This document shows positions 10,055 through 17,356 of a stretch of 64,000 nt of DNA, in pieces; the first letter of the stretch is position 1; each line of letters starts with the position of its first letter. The position numbers and the translations under genes were made by a program. Source of the stretch: Lysinibacillus sp. JNUCC-52. GTDB taxonomy: Bacteria; Bacillota; Bacilli; Bacillales_A; Planococcaceae. The stretch lies in the NCBI RefSeq assembly GCF_015999545.1, contig NZ_CP065546.1:4372001-4436000 (forward strand). The letters run 5' to 3'. The notes below the pieces were generated by a model that saw only the letters and a program-made list of their open reading frames with translations, made no database searches and was not told where the DNA came from.

Positions 10055-10870
10055 GTGGAAATTATAACAGGAAAATTAATGATGATTGCTTTATTTATTC
10101 TCATCATTCATTCAATCGAAACCCTTGCGTATGCAGTCCGTTTATCAGGAGCACGTGTAATGTTGCTAGCTTCAGCTTTATCGCTTTTTAATGTAATGGT
10201 CATGGTTTCGAGGCTAGCGAATATGATGCAGCAACCATTTACAGGAAGTTTGGTGGATACAGCTCCTGCTGACAATGCGTTAGCCTATGTAGAAAACCAA
10301 TATCGCATTATTATTGGAGCGGCATCGGTAGGAACTCTTATAGGGATATTATTACTGCCAACGTTCGTAGCCATCTTTTCGCGAGGGATAATCCATTTGG
10401 CTGAGGAAAGAGGTTCAATCCCAGCGTTATTGAAAAAAGGATTTACGCTTGAATATGTAAGACGTGGAATTAAACATATTCGTAAGCCAAGTTTTTCGTA
10501 TTTAAAGGGAATTGGCTTAAGAGATATTCCAGTAAAATTATTTGTCATTAACATTGTCATTACAGCGATTTATACGATTGGTGTTTTATCAGCTTTATAT
10601 GCTGGGTTATTAGTACCAGAATTAAGTAACACTGCTGTTATGGCGTCTGGACTAATCAATGGTATGGCGACGATTTTGTTAATTATTTTTATTGATCCTA
10701 AAATTTCAATACTTGCGGATGATGTGATTAACAAGCGAGGTAGCTATTTAGATTTAAAAAGAGCGTCAGTTATGATGATGACATCCAGACTTTTAGGAAC
10801 GATTTTGGCGCAAGCTTTATTTATACCTGGGGCACATTATGTTGCTTGGTTTGCGAAGCTTATTACTTAA
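10055..10870 (+). CDS. amj: Amj-family (DUF2837) lipid II flippase
   Basis: Polytopic membrane protein of 271 aa with about six helices. The N-terminal segment, with HSIETLAYAVRLSG and then SLFNVMVMVSRLAN, matches the Amj/YdaH family, which flips lipid II across the cytoplasmic membrane as an alternate to MurJ. The family assignment is by recognition of these motifs; flippase activity is known for B. subtilis Amj and inferred here. The start is uncertain: GTG 10055, or ATG 10079 eight codons later, both with weak ribosome sites. It stands alone between nfo and a VOC gene, outside the conserved yqf order. Confidence 0.8.
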   Translation: MEIITGKLMMIALFILIIHSIETLAYAVRLSGARVMLLASALSLFNVMVMVSRLANMMQQPFTGSLVDTAPADNALAYVENQYRIIIGAASVGTLIGILLLPTFVAIFSRGIIHLAEERGSIPALLKKGFTLEYVRRGIKHIRKPSFSYLKGIGLRDIPVKLFVINIVITAIYTIGVLSALYAGLLVPELSNTAVMASGLINGMATILLIIFIDPKISILADDVINKRGSYLDLKRASVMMMTSRLLGTILAQALFIPGAHYVAWFAKLIT

Positions 10871-10939
10871 TCACTAGAAGGAAATCGCTTTTATAAAGAG
10901 AATTGAAATGAATAACGAAAAGATAGGAAGGTGAAATTT

Positions 10940-11290
10940 ATGAATATAAAGGGCTTTGGTGGAATCTTTTGGAGAATAAAAAATTTAGAGGATATTAAAC
11001 AATGGTACAGTAAAGTTTTAAACATGGAAATCGAAGGCTGGAATGGTGCCATTATTACACCACAAGCAGACAATGAAACAATTTTTTCTTTCTTTACCGA
11101 GGATGATGGCTATTTTCCATTAGAACAACAAGTGATGTTAAACTTCCAAGTTGAAAATCTAGATGACAGTATTAAGCATCTAGAGAAATTGGGTGTTCCT
11201 TTTGTAAAGGAAAAAGAGGTTAGTGAATTTGGAAATTTCATATGGATTGAAGATCCAGAGGGCAGACGAATTGAGCTATGGGAAAAGTAA
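10940..11290 (+). CDS. VOC (glyoxalase/bleomycin-resistance) superfamily protein
   Basis: Small cytoplasmic protein of 116 aa with the paired beta-alpha-beta-beta-beta modules of the vicinal-oxygen-chelate fold. An N-terminal module runs from GGIFWRIKNLEDIKQWY to about residue 45. The second module starts at LNFQVENLDDSIKHL and ends in the common signature IEDPEGRRIELWE. The substrate cannot be told; these proteins range from glyoxalases to antibiotic-binding proteins. ATG 10940 is preferred because GGAAGGTG at 10925-10932 sits at proper spacing. A terminator follows at 11350. Confidence 0.8.
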   Translation: MNIKGFGGIFWRIKNLEDIKQWYSKVLNMEIEGWNGAIITPQADNETIFSFFTEDDGYFPLEQQVMLNFQVENLDDSIKHLEKLGVPFVKEKEVSEFGNFIWIEDPEGRRIELWEK

Positions 11291-11349
11291 ACGAATAGAA
11301 ATTCCTAACGTTAATAGGCAACATGGACATTTTTAAAAAATGAATTTTT

Positions 11350-11384
11350 AAGGCACATTTTCCACAAGAAAATGTGCCTTTTTC
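11350..11384 (+). terminator. Terminator after the VOC gene
   Basis: AAGGCACATTTTC (11350-11362) pairs with GAAAATGTGCCTT (11368-11380), followed by TTTC. Confidence 0.9.
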
Positions 11385-11506
11385 ATGTCTTTAAGAGAAC
11401 ACATTTTGCATTTTGTAAATTATAAATAACTTTATGCAATTTATATATTGCAAAAAAGCAATGTTGTTTTATATAATAAAATTAATAAAACGAATGGAGG
11501 AAAATT

Positions 11507-12010
11507 ATGGCTGCCAGACAGAAGAAGCAAGTTGATGAACGTGTAAAAAATTTACAAAATAAAATATACAAAGAAGTTTATGTATTGATCATGATTGTAT
11601 GTTCAATATCGATCTTAATTAAATTCTTTAAAATGGGCGTGTCCTTGGATAATGTATTAACAGAGTGGTTGATTATATTTATATCATCTGTCTATTATTA
11701 TGTTAGAACGGCATATCTTGGCATTTTAACAGATGAAATAGAGGTTCACGATAGTAATAGCAAAGTCAAATTAGGAACAAAAAATGTACTTTTTGGTGTT
11801 GTATTTGGTTTAGTTTTTGCAATTATTTTAGGGCTTAACAGTGCATTTAACTACGCAGACAGTACACAACAAGCAATAGAATATTTCTTCGTTGTATTTT
11901 TAGTATCTCTACTGATATATGTGCCATTTTTTGCAGGGTTTTTGGGATTATCGTATAAGGCTGCAAAAAAGAAAAGTGATCAAGTCGTACAAAAAAATTT
12001 AGAAGATTAA
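11507..12010 (+). CDS. Four-helix membrane protein paired with an XRE regulator (DUF6773-like)
   Basis: A 167-aa protein with a charged N-terminus, four predicted membrane helices (about residues 25-45, 52-70, 95-117 and 127-150) and a Lys-rich tail. It resembles the DUF6773 type of integral membrane protein, whose function is unknown; this assignment is from general pattern only. The start at ATG 11507 has GGAGG. A small XRE-family regulator begins 14 bp after its stop and shares the terminator at 12227, so the two form a two-gene operon. Such membrane-protein/HTH pairs are common in Firmicutes, and the regulator usually controls the pair. Confidence 0.7.
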   Translation: MAARQKKQVDERVKNLQNKIYKEVYVLIMIVCSISILIKFFKMGVSLDNVLTEWLIIFISSVYYYVRTAYLGILTDEIEVHDSNSKVKLGTKNVLFGVVFGLVFAIILGLNSAFNYADSTQQAIEYFFVVFLVSLLIYVPFFAGFLGLSYKAAKKKSDQVVQKNLED

Positions 12011-12024
12011 CAGTGGTGATTAGC

Positions 12025-12219
12025 ATGAAAAATATCCGTTTAAAAATGGCTCGAATAGAACATGATTTGTCACAAGAAGATTTAGCACAAAAAGTAGGGG
12101 TTACTCGACAAACGATCGGCTTAATTGAAGTAGGTAAATATAATCCGACTTTAAACTTATGTATTGCAATCTGTAAAACGTTAAATAAAACGTTGGATGA
12201 ATTGTTTTGGGAAGAGTAA
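12025..12219 (+). CDS. Small XRE-family helix-turn-helix regulator
   Basis: A 64-aa protein that is almost entirely a Cro/C1-type HTH: recognition region LSQEDLAQKVGVTRQT at about 15-30, followed by the typical IGLIEVGKYNPTL and the C-terminal LDELFWEE. It belongs to the short subgroup that lacks a sensor domain. ATG 12025 is chosen because GGTGAT lies five bases upstream. It is downstream of, and probably co-transcribed with, the four-helix membrane protein, and likely represses that unit. Confidence 0.88.
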   Translation: MKNIRLKMARIEHDLSQEDLAQKVGVTRQTIGLIEVGKYNPTLNLCIAICKTLNKTLDELFWEE

Positions 12220-12226
12220 ATTAAAG

Positions 12227-12266
12227 AAAACCTCCATTTTGAACTTTGTCAAAGTGGAGGTTTTAC
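12227..12266 (+). terminator. Terminator after the XRE regulator gene
   Basis: AAAACCTCCATTTTGA pairs with TCAAAGTGGAGGTTTT across a six-base loop. Confidence 0.9.
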
Positions 12267-12323
12267 TATATTTGAGGGAAAGCAAAAGTTAAAATTACTG
12301 CATTTATGTTCAAAGAAAAGATA

Positions 12324-12461
12324 AATACCGCGGTTGATTTCCGCTACAGGCTGGCGCTTTCCGCGGGCACACTGAAAGCCGCAACCCTCGCTAACGCGCG
12401 GTTTGTTGCGTCTTACGTTGTGTGCGTTTCCGCAGGAGTCGCCCGCCCTCCGCTCCAATCA
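12324..12461. repeat. GC-rich 138-bp intergenic repeat, copy 1
   Basis: Markedly GC-rich block in AT-rich surroundings. It is nearly identical to copy 2 at 12560-12697 and bounded by TTGATT ... AATCAA inverted ends. Internal palindromic parts include GCAACCCTCGC / GCGGTTTGTTGC-like arms. Divergent relatives in the opposite orientation lie at about 31212-31313 and 62160-62275 (shared CTCCTGCGG, GTAAG, GCGAGGGTTG, CCGCGGAAAGCG segments). Open frames across it on either strand are artefacts of base composition. Confidence 0.85.
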
Positions 12462-12559
12462 ACTTATTAAAGTTAAAGCTTCAAAAGAATAATAAATAGA
12501 AGGAAGTGTCGAGTTACTTTTCAATGCCTTTAAATAATTGTCGCTATTTAATAGACAGA

Positions 12560-12697
12560 AATACTGCGGTTGATTTCCGCTACGGGCTGGCGCTTTCCGC
12601 GGGCACACTGAAAGCCGCAACCCTCGCTAACGTGCGGTTTGTTGCGTCTTACGTTGTGTGCGTTCTCGCAGGAGTCGCCCGCCCTCTGCTCCAATCA
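12560..12697. repeat. GC-rich 138-bp intergenic repeat, copy 2
   Basis: Same length as copy 1, in the same orientation and with only about six mismatches. The two start 236 bp apart. It ends 13 bp before the stop codon of the convergent ABC ATPase gene. The 98 bp between the copies are AT-rich and show no gene. Confidence 0.85.
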
Positions 12698-12709
12698 GGC
12701 AAAGAGAGG

Positions 12710-13348
12710 TCAGACGGGGCTTCCCGTTAACACACCTTCACGCAGTTTATATACTTGATCACATAGAGACTCAATATCGATTTTATTATGTGAAGTTAAT
12801 AATATGGTAGCACCGCGCTGTTTTTCGGCGTTAATGAGGTTATATACATTTTGTACAGAATCTTCGTCCAAGCCATTCATTGGCTCATCTAATAAAATTA
12901 ATTCAGGTGTTTCCATAATGCTTTGAGCAATTGCTAGTTTTTGTTTCATACCAAGAGAGTAGGCTTTAACAGGGCGTTTATCATCAGGGTCTAAACCAAC
13001 TTTTGTTATTGCAGCTTTTATATCCTGGTCGGTAATTTGATTGCGTATCGCTGCTAAAAATTTTAAGTTGGAGAACCCTGAATAATGCTCTAAAAATCCA
13101 GGCTTTTCAAGGATAACACTTGCACTTTTAGGAAACGAAATATCCTGATGTAACACATCTCCGAATAATTTTACGGTTCCGACAGTCGGTTTTACTAAGC
13201 CACAAATAACGCGAAATAACATCGATTTCCCTGAACCGTTATGGCCAACGAAGCCATAGATTTTCCCTCGTTCTAGCTGAAAGTTTATATTTTGTAACAC
13301 TGTCCTTCCTTTAATCACCTTAGAAACGTTTGATACTTCAATCGACAT
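12710..13348 (-). CDS. ABC transporter ATP-binding protein of the accessory secreted-protein operon
   Basis: A 212-aa ATPase with Walker A GHNGSGKS at 35-42, a divergent signature SLGMKQ at 131-136 (in place of LSGGQ) and Walker B ILLDEP at 151-156. Signatures of the SxGMxQ form are typical of ABC-2-type exporters and bacteriocin-immunity pumps. It is the last gene of the unit, 12 bp after a membrane-protein gene, and is expected to energise one or more of the three membrane proteins encoded upstream. Start ATG 13348 follows GGGAGG. Its 3' end abuts the GC-rich repeat copy 2, and no other terminator is seen. Confidence 0.9.
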   Translation of the reverse strand: MSIEVSNVSKVIKGRTVLQNINFQLERGKIYGFVGHNGSGKSMLFRVICGLVKPTVGTVKLFGDVLHQDISFPKSASVILEKPGFLEHYSGFSNLKFLAAIRNQITDQDIKAAITKVGLDPDDKRPVKAYSLGMKQKLAIAQSIMETPELILLDEPMNGLDEDSVQNVYNLINAEKQRGATILLTSHNKIDIESLCDQVYKLREGVLTGSPV

Positions 13349-13360
13349 ATCGTAACCTCC

Positions 13361-14059
13361 CTAATCGTAATCATTTTTTAACCCTATTCGAACTATGAAT
13401 AAACTCAAAAGGCAAATAAATAGACCTTCCATAACTAAAATGACAGCGAACATATTTGCCTCGAAATTGCCCATTAGCCCATAATAAAAAGGAATATAAG
13501 GAGCGGATTGTTTAATACCTGCAAAAAATAGGACAATGAGCGAAATAGTCCCTATTTTTGCTGATAGCAATAATTCGATGATTTTCCATAGCAGTGCATG
13601 GCAGTACATATTGATGCACAGAAACAATGCCTGTAGAACAATTAAAAAATCAAATTGTAGCACCACATGAGCTTTTAAAAAAAGGAAAAAGCTCATGATA
13701 TAAGTCATAGCGACATAGCATGCAGTGAATATAAGTAGGATTAGCAGCCGATTAAGCCAAAACCAGCTTTTTTTAGGATAGCGTAAAAGCATGTTGTATG
13801 AAAAAGAAGTGGAGCGAGGCTTCCAAATAATTTGAATTAAAAGCACATAACCAAACCATAGCAAAGTCCAGTACATCCAAGTAAGTTCCTCCACTTGTCC
13901 CAAAAGGGCAGTAAATGCTTGGCGCAATGTCATGCCATCAAAAAGTGATGTCATATAGAGTAACAATAAAGTAGTACATAATGGGTAGACGATACAAATA
14001 CAACAAATTTTAAGGGCATCTTCTCGCAGTAGTTTCCACTCTAACGAAAATGTCCTCAT
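13361..14059 (-). CDS. Six-span membrane protein, probable ABC permease subunit (A)
   Basis: A 232-aa hydrophobic protein with about six membrane helices and no soluble domain. It overlaps the preceding gene by four bases (ATGA), so the two are translationally coupled, and the ATPase gene follows 12 bp later. It has the size and topology of ABC-2-type permeases found with lantibiotic or peptide immunity systems. I do not recognise a named family with confidence. Its role as a membrane partner of the downstream ATPase is inferred from operon structure. Confidence 0.7.
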   Translation of the reverse strand: MRTFSLEWKLLREDALKICCICIVYPLCTTLLLLYMTSLFDGMTLRQAFTALLGQVEELTWMYWTLLWFGYVLLIQIIWKPRSTSFSYNMLLRYPKKSWFWLNRLLILLIFTACYVAMTYIMSFFLFLKAHVVLQFDFLIVLQALFLCINMYCHALLWKIIELLLSAKIGTISLIVLFFAGIKQSAPYIPFYYGLMGNFEANMFAVILVMEGLFICLLSLFIVRIGLKNDYD

Positions 14060-14793
14060 GAATCATCATCTCGCACGTAAAAGTCTAGTTTATTGACTAA
14101 ATAATGAATGGTATTGATTAACAATATCATAATGGCAACTATTATAAAGAATGTACTAATAGGTGACGTAAATTCAGTTTTATTAAAGGCAATATACACA
14201 AAGTGCTTTATATATCGATCCAACATGCCAAGAACCATAACTACAATCGCACTAATGAAGTTATTTTTGAAAAGTTGTTGGAACACGATATAAAGCAACC
14301 CGAAAATAGCCGTAACACAATAAAACATATACATAAAGTAAAGCAAGGAACCGTTTCCTTTTGGCTCAGGCACATATAATAATAGAGCACTGTAATTTGT
14401 GATATAAGGGGAAAATAGCCACTTCGCTAACGATGTGCTCAACATACTACTTCCGAAAGCAACCGCTGTAAAAAAGGCAGTCACGATAAAAACAAAGCAA
14501 ATTTTATAAGTGGCAAATTGCCGTCGGTGACGATATCTTCTAAGCAATAGCCAATCATTGTCTTTAGATGAAAAGGGTGCTAATAATATTAAAAAAATAG
14601 GAATATAGAAATACTCATAAAGAGAGGCTAATATAAAGTCTTTTAGCGTATGCCATCTTGTTGCCACTGACATAAAAGGCAATACCTCAAGTAAATGTAG
14701 CGTTATCATAAAACATGCCACAATCCAAAAGAGCAATTTTTTCAAGCGAATATCCTGTCGACAATAGGTGCAGTACTTATAAAACATCTTCAT
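14056..14793 (-). CDS. Six-span membrane protein, probable ABC permease subunit (B)
   Basis: A 245-aa polytopic membrane protein with a short Cys-containing cytoplasmic N-terminus (YKYCTYCRQDIR) and about six helices. It overlaps the upstream gene by 17 bp and the downstream gene by 4 bp, so the three membrane proteins are tightly coupled. It resembles the DUF2705-like membrane proteins that sit near DUF2712-type secreted proteins in Bacillus, but this match is weak. ATG 14793 is used; an in-frame ATG lies two codons on. The transported substrate is unknown and is inferred to be related to the secreted 130-aa proteins. Confidence 0.65.
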   Translation of the reverse strand: MKMFYKYCTYCRQDIRLKKLLFWIVACFMITLHLLEVLPFMSVATRWHTLKDFILASLYEYFYIPIFLILLAPFSSKDNDWLLLRRYRHRRQFATYKICFVFIVTAFFTAVAFGSSMLSTSLAKWLFSPYITNYSALLLYVPEPKGNGSLLYFMYMFYCVTAIFGLLYIVFQQLFKNNFISAIVVMVLGMLDRYIKHFVYIAFNKTEFTSPISTFFIIVAIMILLINTIHYLVNKLDFYVRDDDS

Positions 14794-15670
14794 GTTTCTT
14801 CATCCCAACTAAGTAAATGACAAATGTAATGGAAATTTGCAACAGAATTTCGATCATCATAATAGAGATGGAGTTGTCTCCATGTATACCTTCTGGGGCT
14901 AAAAAGTAAAAGGGAGCCCATTTTGGGTGATTGGCAGCTAAAAACCAAAGGCTAGTATAAATAATTTGCGGCATAAAAATTAATAAATAATAATTTTTAA
15001 TAAACATAGATAGTGCTAGTCCCATACAAACATACGTACTAGCAAACAATCCTCCGATAATATAAAATACAGCAACATATGCATATGGAGACATGCTTAG
15101 TAAATCCGAAAAAAGAGGTTGGATATCTCCTTTAAAAGCACTTAAAACATTATCGGGTATTGCCAATGTTCCTTCAACAAACCCTTTATAGTTAGTAGCA
15201 TAGGCTGTATAATCCCAGTGATTTGTAAATATATTAACAAGCACTACACCTAAACATAGTGGTAGTACGAACATAAAAAAAGCAGTTAGAAAAGTAGTAG
15301 CAAACTTTGCAATGTAATATTTTCGTCTATCCATACGCATAAAAATAAAATGTTGATAGCCGCTTTTTCTTTCGCGATAAATGGAATCCACGAGTGCAAT
15401 TGAAATCAACAATGGAAAAATAAAATAATACAAATCAGATGGAAAATTATTAGTAAAACCGAGCCATTGTTTATGCGGAGATACGAAATTGAGCACTTCA
15501 TCAACAATAGGTTTTTCATAGCGTTGATTAAAAAGTCTCTCTGTTAATAAATATTCTTCATTATGTTCTTTTACACCTATAAGCACAGCAATCACAACAA
15601 CTAATAATAAGGCACAAATGCTAAGATAAAAGTTTTTATTTTTAAACAGCTTTTTATATTCAAGTAGCAT
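14777..15670 (-). CDS. ABC-2-type permease-like membrane protein (C)
   Basis: A 297-aa protein with a cytoplasmic start MLLEYKKLFKNKNFYLS, one helix, a long extracytoplasmic loop of about 70 residues, then about five helices. This is the ABC-2 permease topology seen in peptide-export and immunity transporters. ATG 15670 is preferred because AGGAGG lies seven bases upstream; an in-frame TTG six codons earlier would cover that site. It is the first membrane gene after the two secreted-protein genes and is separated from them by a hairpin at 15692-15720. Confidence 0.72.
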   Translation of the reverse strand: MLLEYKKLFKNKNFYLSICALLLVVVIAVLIGVKEHNEEYLLTERLFNQRYEKPIVDEVLNFVSPHKQWLGFTNNFPSDLYYFIFPLLISIALVDSIYRERKSGYQHFIFMRMDRRKYYIAKFATTFLTAFFMFVLPLCLGVVLVNIFTNHWDYTAYATNYKGFVEGTLAIPDNVLSAFKGDIQPLFSDLLSMSPYAYVAVFYIIGGLFASTYVCMGLALSMFIKNYYLLIFMPQIIYTSLWFLAANHPKWAPFYFLAPEGIHGDNSISIMMIEILLQISITFVIYLVGMKKHEDVL

Positions 15671-15691
15671 TGATATCCTCCTATTCAAAGA

Positions 15692-15720
15692 ATAGGGCCG
15701 TCCAGGATAGACAACCCTAT
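15692..15720 (-). terminator. Intra-operon hairpin between the secreted-protein genes and the ABC genes
   Basis: In the minus-strand RNA, AUAGGGUUGUC pairs with GACGGCCCUAU (11 bp with two G-U pairs); in the plus-strand RNA these become mismatches. Only a short weak U-rich stretch follows, so partial termination or an mRNA processing signal fits better than a full stop. Confidence 0.5.
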
Positions 15721-15783
15721 CAATAAAATGCTGATAAAAGAATCACTATCAATGTTGTTATATTATAAATTGTGCATGCTAGA

Positions 15784-16176
15784 TTATCGTGTGTCTGGAT
15801 AAAAACTTCCTGAAATACTTACTTCAATAAGGGCAAATCTTGAATTTTCTGCTACTAGAGTTACATTGCCGCCAACAGCACTTTGATCTACTGTGAAGAG
15901 CCGTGTATCATTATCCGTTACTCTTGTAGTTGTTGGAGATACTTTTGCTCCTTTAGCATCCACAATCCACATATTTGCAGTGTAATTTTTATCAACTATA
16001 GCGTTTTCTACTTTTGATTGACTATTATTGTCTTTTGTTCCTGTTGCTAAACTAATATCACCTGAAAATTTCGGCAGTTCCTTCGCATAAGTGATAGCAC
16101 TCGTCCCTGCACTTGCTATACCTGCACTAACCAATAAACCTAAAGCACAAACTGTTGTTGCTAGTCTTTTCTTCAT
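15784..16176 (-). CDS. Secreted 130-aa protein, copy B (DUF2712-like)
   Basis: Has a cleavable signal peptide (MKKRLATTVCALGLLVSAG, cleavage likely near residues 23-31) and a mature domain of about 100 residues with no Cys. The mature part is rich in Thr, Asn, Asp and Val: VENAIV, MWIVDAKG, VTDNDTR, a GGNVTLVAEN strand and a terminal SISGSFYPDTR. The VTLVAEN...SGxFYPDT pattern resembles the C-terminal part of DUF2712 secreted proteins of Bacillus; function unknown. It is about three quarters identical to copy A upstream, and the first 34 residues are almost unchanged. The start at ATG 16176 has AAGGAG. Followed by a hairpin and the membrane/ABC genes. Confidence 0.75.
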   Translation of the reverse strand: MKKRLATTVCALGLLVSAGIASAGTSAITYAKELPKFSGDISLATGTKDNNSQSKVENAIVDKNYTANMWIVDAKGAKVSPTTTRVTDNDTRLFTVDQSAVGGNVTLVAENSRFALIEVSISGSFYPDTR

Positions 16177-16306
16177 AAAAAACCAACTCCTTCATTGTAT
16201 TTTGCTGAAAATAAACTGAAAGCAACACAACAACATTGCAACAAAAAGATTATCTTTATGGAAATTCGATATGACAACCATCTATATATACTTAAATTCA
16301 TTTATT

Positions 16307-16699
16307 TTATTTTGTATCTGGATAAAATCTCCCAGAAATTTCCACACTTACACGAGTTATTTTATCATTTTCTGCTACAAGAGTTACATTGCCGCCTACT
16401 GCACTATCATCTACTGTAAAGAAGCGTGTATCATTATCAGTTACATCTTTTGCAGTATTAGAAACCTTTTTCCCACTAGCATCCACAATCCACATAGTTG
16501 CCTCGTAATTTTGACCAACTATAGAATTTTCAACTTTTGAGTCACTGTTATTGTCTTTTGTTCCGTTCGCTAAATATATGTTCCTTTTAAACCCAGGCAG
16601 TTCCTTCGCATACGTGATAGCACTCGTCCCTGCACTTGCTGCACCAGCACTAACTAATAATCCTAAGGCACAAACTGTTGTTGCTAGTCTTTTCTTCAT
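16307..16699 (-). CDS. Secreted 130-aa protein, copy A (DUF2712-like)
   Basis: First gene of the accessory operon and tandem paralogue of copy B, with exactly the same length (130 aa). The signal peptide is the same apart from one residue. The mature parts differ mainly at residues 36-45, 59-85 and near 111-120, while DNDTR, VGGNVTLVAEN and SGxFYPDT are kept. ATG 16699 is used because AAGGAG sits upstream; a longer in-frame start would add a hydrophobic stretch that is non-coding in copy B. The roughly 60 bp upstream are also duplicated before copy B. Likely an exported structural, signalling or antagonistic protein, which is inference. Confidence 0.75.
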   Translation of the reverse strand: MKKRLATTVCALGLLVSAGAASAGTSAITYAKELPGFKRNIYLANGTKDNNSDSKVENSIVGQNYEATMWIVDASGKKVSNTAKDVTDNDTRFFTVDDSAVGGNVTLVAENDKITRVSVEISGRFYPDTK

Positions 16700-16813
16700 G
16701 TCAATCCAACTCCTTCTTTGTATTTTGATGAGAATAAACCATAAGCAACAAAACAACTAAGCAACAAAAAACATGACATAGAGAAAGAGTATTTTATTCT
16801 CTAATTATCAATT

Positions 16814-16843
16814 ATTATAAAATTCCAAACTTTCTATTTTCAA
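16814..16843 (-). promoter_or_regulatory. Candidate sigma-A promoter for the secreted-protein/ABC operon
   Basis: On the minus strand TTGAAA (16843-16838) and TATAAT (16819-16814) are separated by 18 bp, about 115 bp upstream of copy A. The 5' leader is AT-rich. No operator is recognised. Confidence 0.5.
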
Positions 16844-16966
16844 TATTTTTGTAAAGAAAAATCTATTTTAATTTACTAAAAAGTTCAAAAAAAATTTAAA
16901 ATATAGGTAGATTTTGGAGGATATTTGTCAATGTAAGGATAAGAGGAAACAATTTTCACTATTACA

Positions 16967-17003
16967 TAAAAAAAAGCCCGAAAGTCAAAACTGACCTTCG
17001 GGC
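16967..17003 (-). terminator. Terminator after the DUF2624-like gene
   Basis: On the minus strand GCCCGAAGGTCA pairs with TGACTTTCGGGC, followed by eight T residues. Confidence 0.92.
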
Positions 17004-17011
17004 TTACTATA

Positions 17012-17248
17012 TTATTTAGTAAATAGTGCAATAAGCTGGCGGGAACGTTTTCTTCCTAGAACGGCTTCCACTTCACTCAGTACTTCTTTTGGAATACCTA
17101 AAAAGAGCCAAGAAAATGAGAATTGCTCAAGATAAGGTCGAAGCTTTTTTACTTCTGACGTGCTAATTTCAAAACCTTCGGCACGTGCAATGGCAACTAC
17201 TTCTTTATCTGTACTTTGAGATAATTGCTGCAAAAAATGAATACTCAC
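17012..17248 (-). CDS. Small DUF2624-like (YqfT-type) protein
   Basis: A 78-aa soluble protein without a signal peptide. It is mostly helical: LQQLSQSTDKEVVAIARAEGF, then ISTSEVKKLRPYLE, and a C-terminal EVEAVLGRKRSRQLIALFT. Position beside znuCB-zur matches yqfT in B. subtilis, whose product is a DUF2624 protein of unknown function; the sequence match is moderate. GTG 17248 is preferred over the TTG two codons earlier because AAGGAGG is eight bases upstream. It is divergent from znuC, so the zinc-regulated intergenic region could affect it too. Confidence 0.55.
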   Translation of the reverse strand: MSIHFLQQLSQSTDKEVVAIARAEGFEISTSEVKKLRPYLEQFSFSWLFLGIPKEVLSEVEAVLGRKRSRQLIALFTK

Positions 17249-17317
17249 AACCAATCCCTCCTTTTAAGTCTTGTTTTCTTTACAAATATGGAACATTCAT
17301 TTATACTTACAATTTGT

Positions 17318-17338
17318 AAATCGTAATGATTTTGAATT
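17318..17338. promoter_or_regulatory. Zur box upstream of znuC
   Basis: AAATCGTAAT (17318-17327), a central G, then ATTTTGAATT (17329-17338). The left half matches the Bacillus Zur operator (AAATCGTAATNATTACGATTT) perfectly and the right half at seven of ten positions. It ends 18 bp before the znuC start, in the divergent region with the DUF2624-like gene, and predicts zinc-dependent repression by Zur encoded in the same operon. Confidence 0.75.
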
Positions 17339-17356
17339 AGAAAGAAGCGATCATGC

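Noticed and set aside
12249-12730. Open frames of about 70 codons on both strands across the GC-rich repeats
   Set aside because: They arise from base composition of the repeat, lack ribosome sites, and read across both repeat and flank.
15784-16699. Lactococcin 972-type bacteriocin
   Set aside because: The mature proteins lack the Tyr/Trp/Gly pattern of that family and are longer; only the signal peptide and ABC context are alike.
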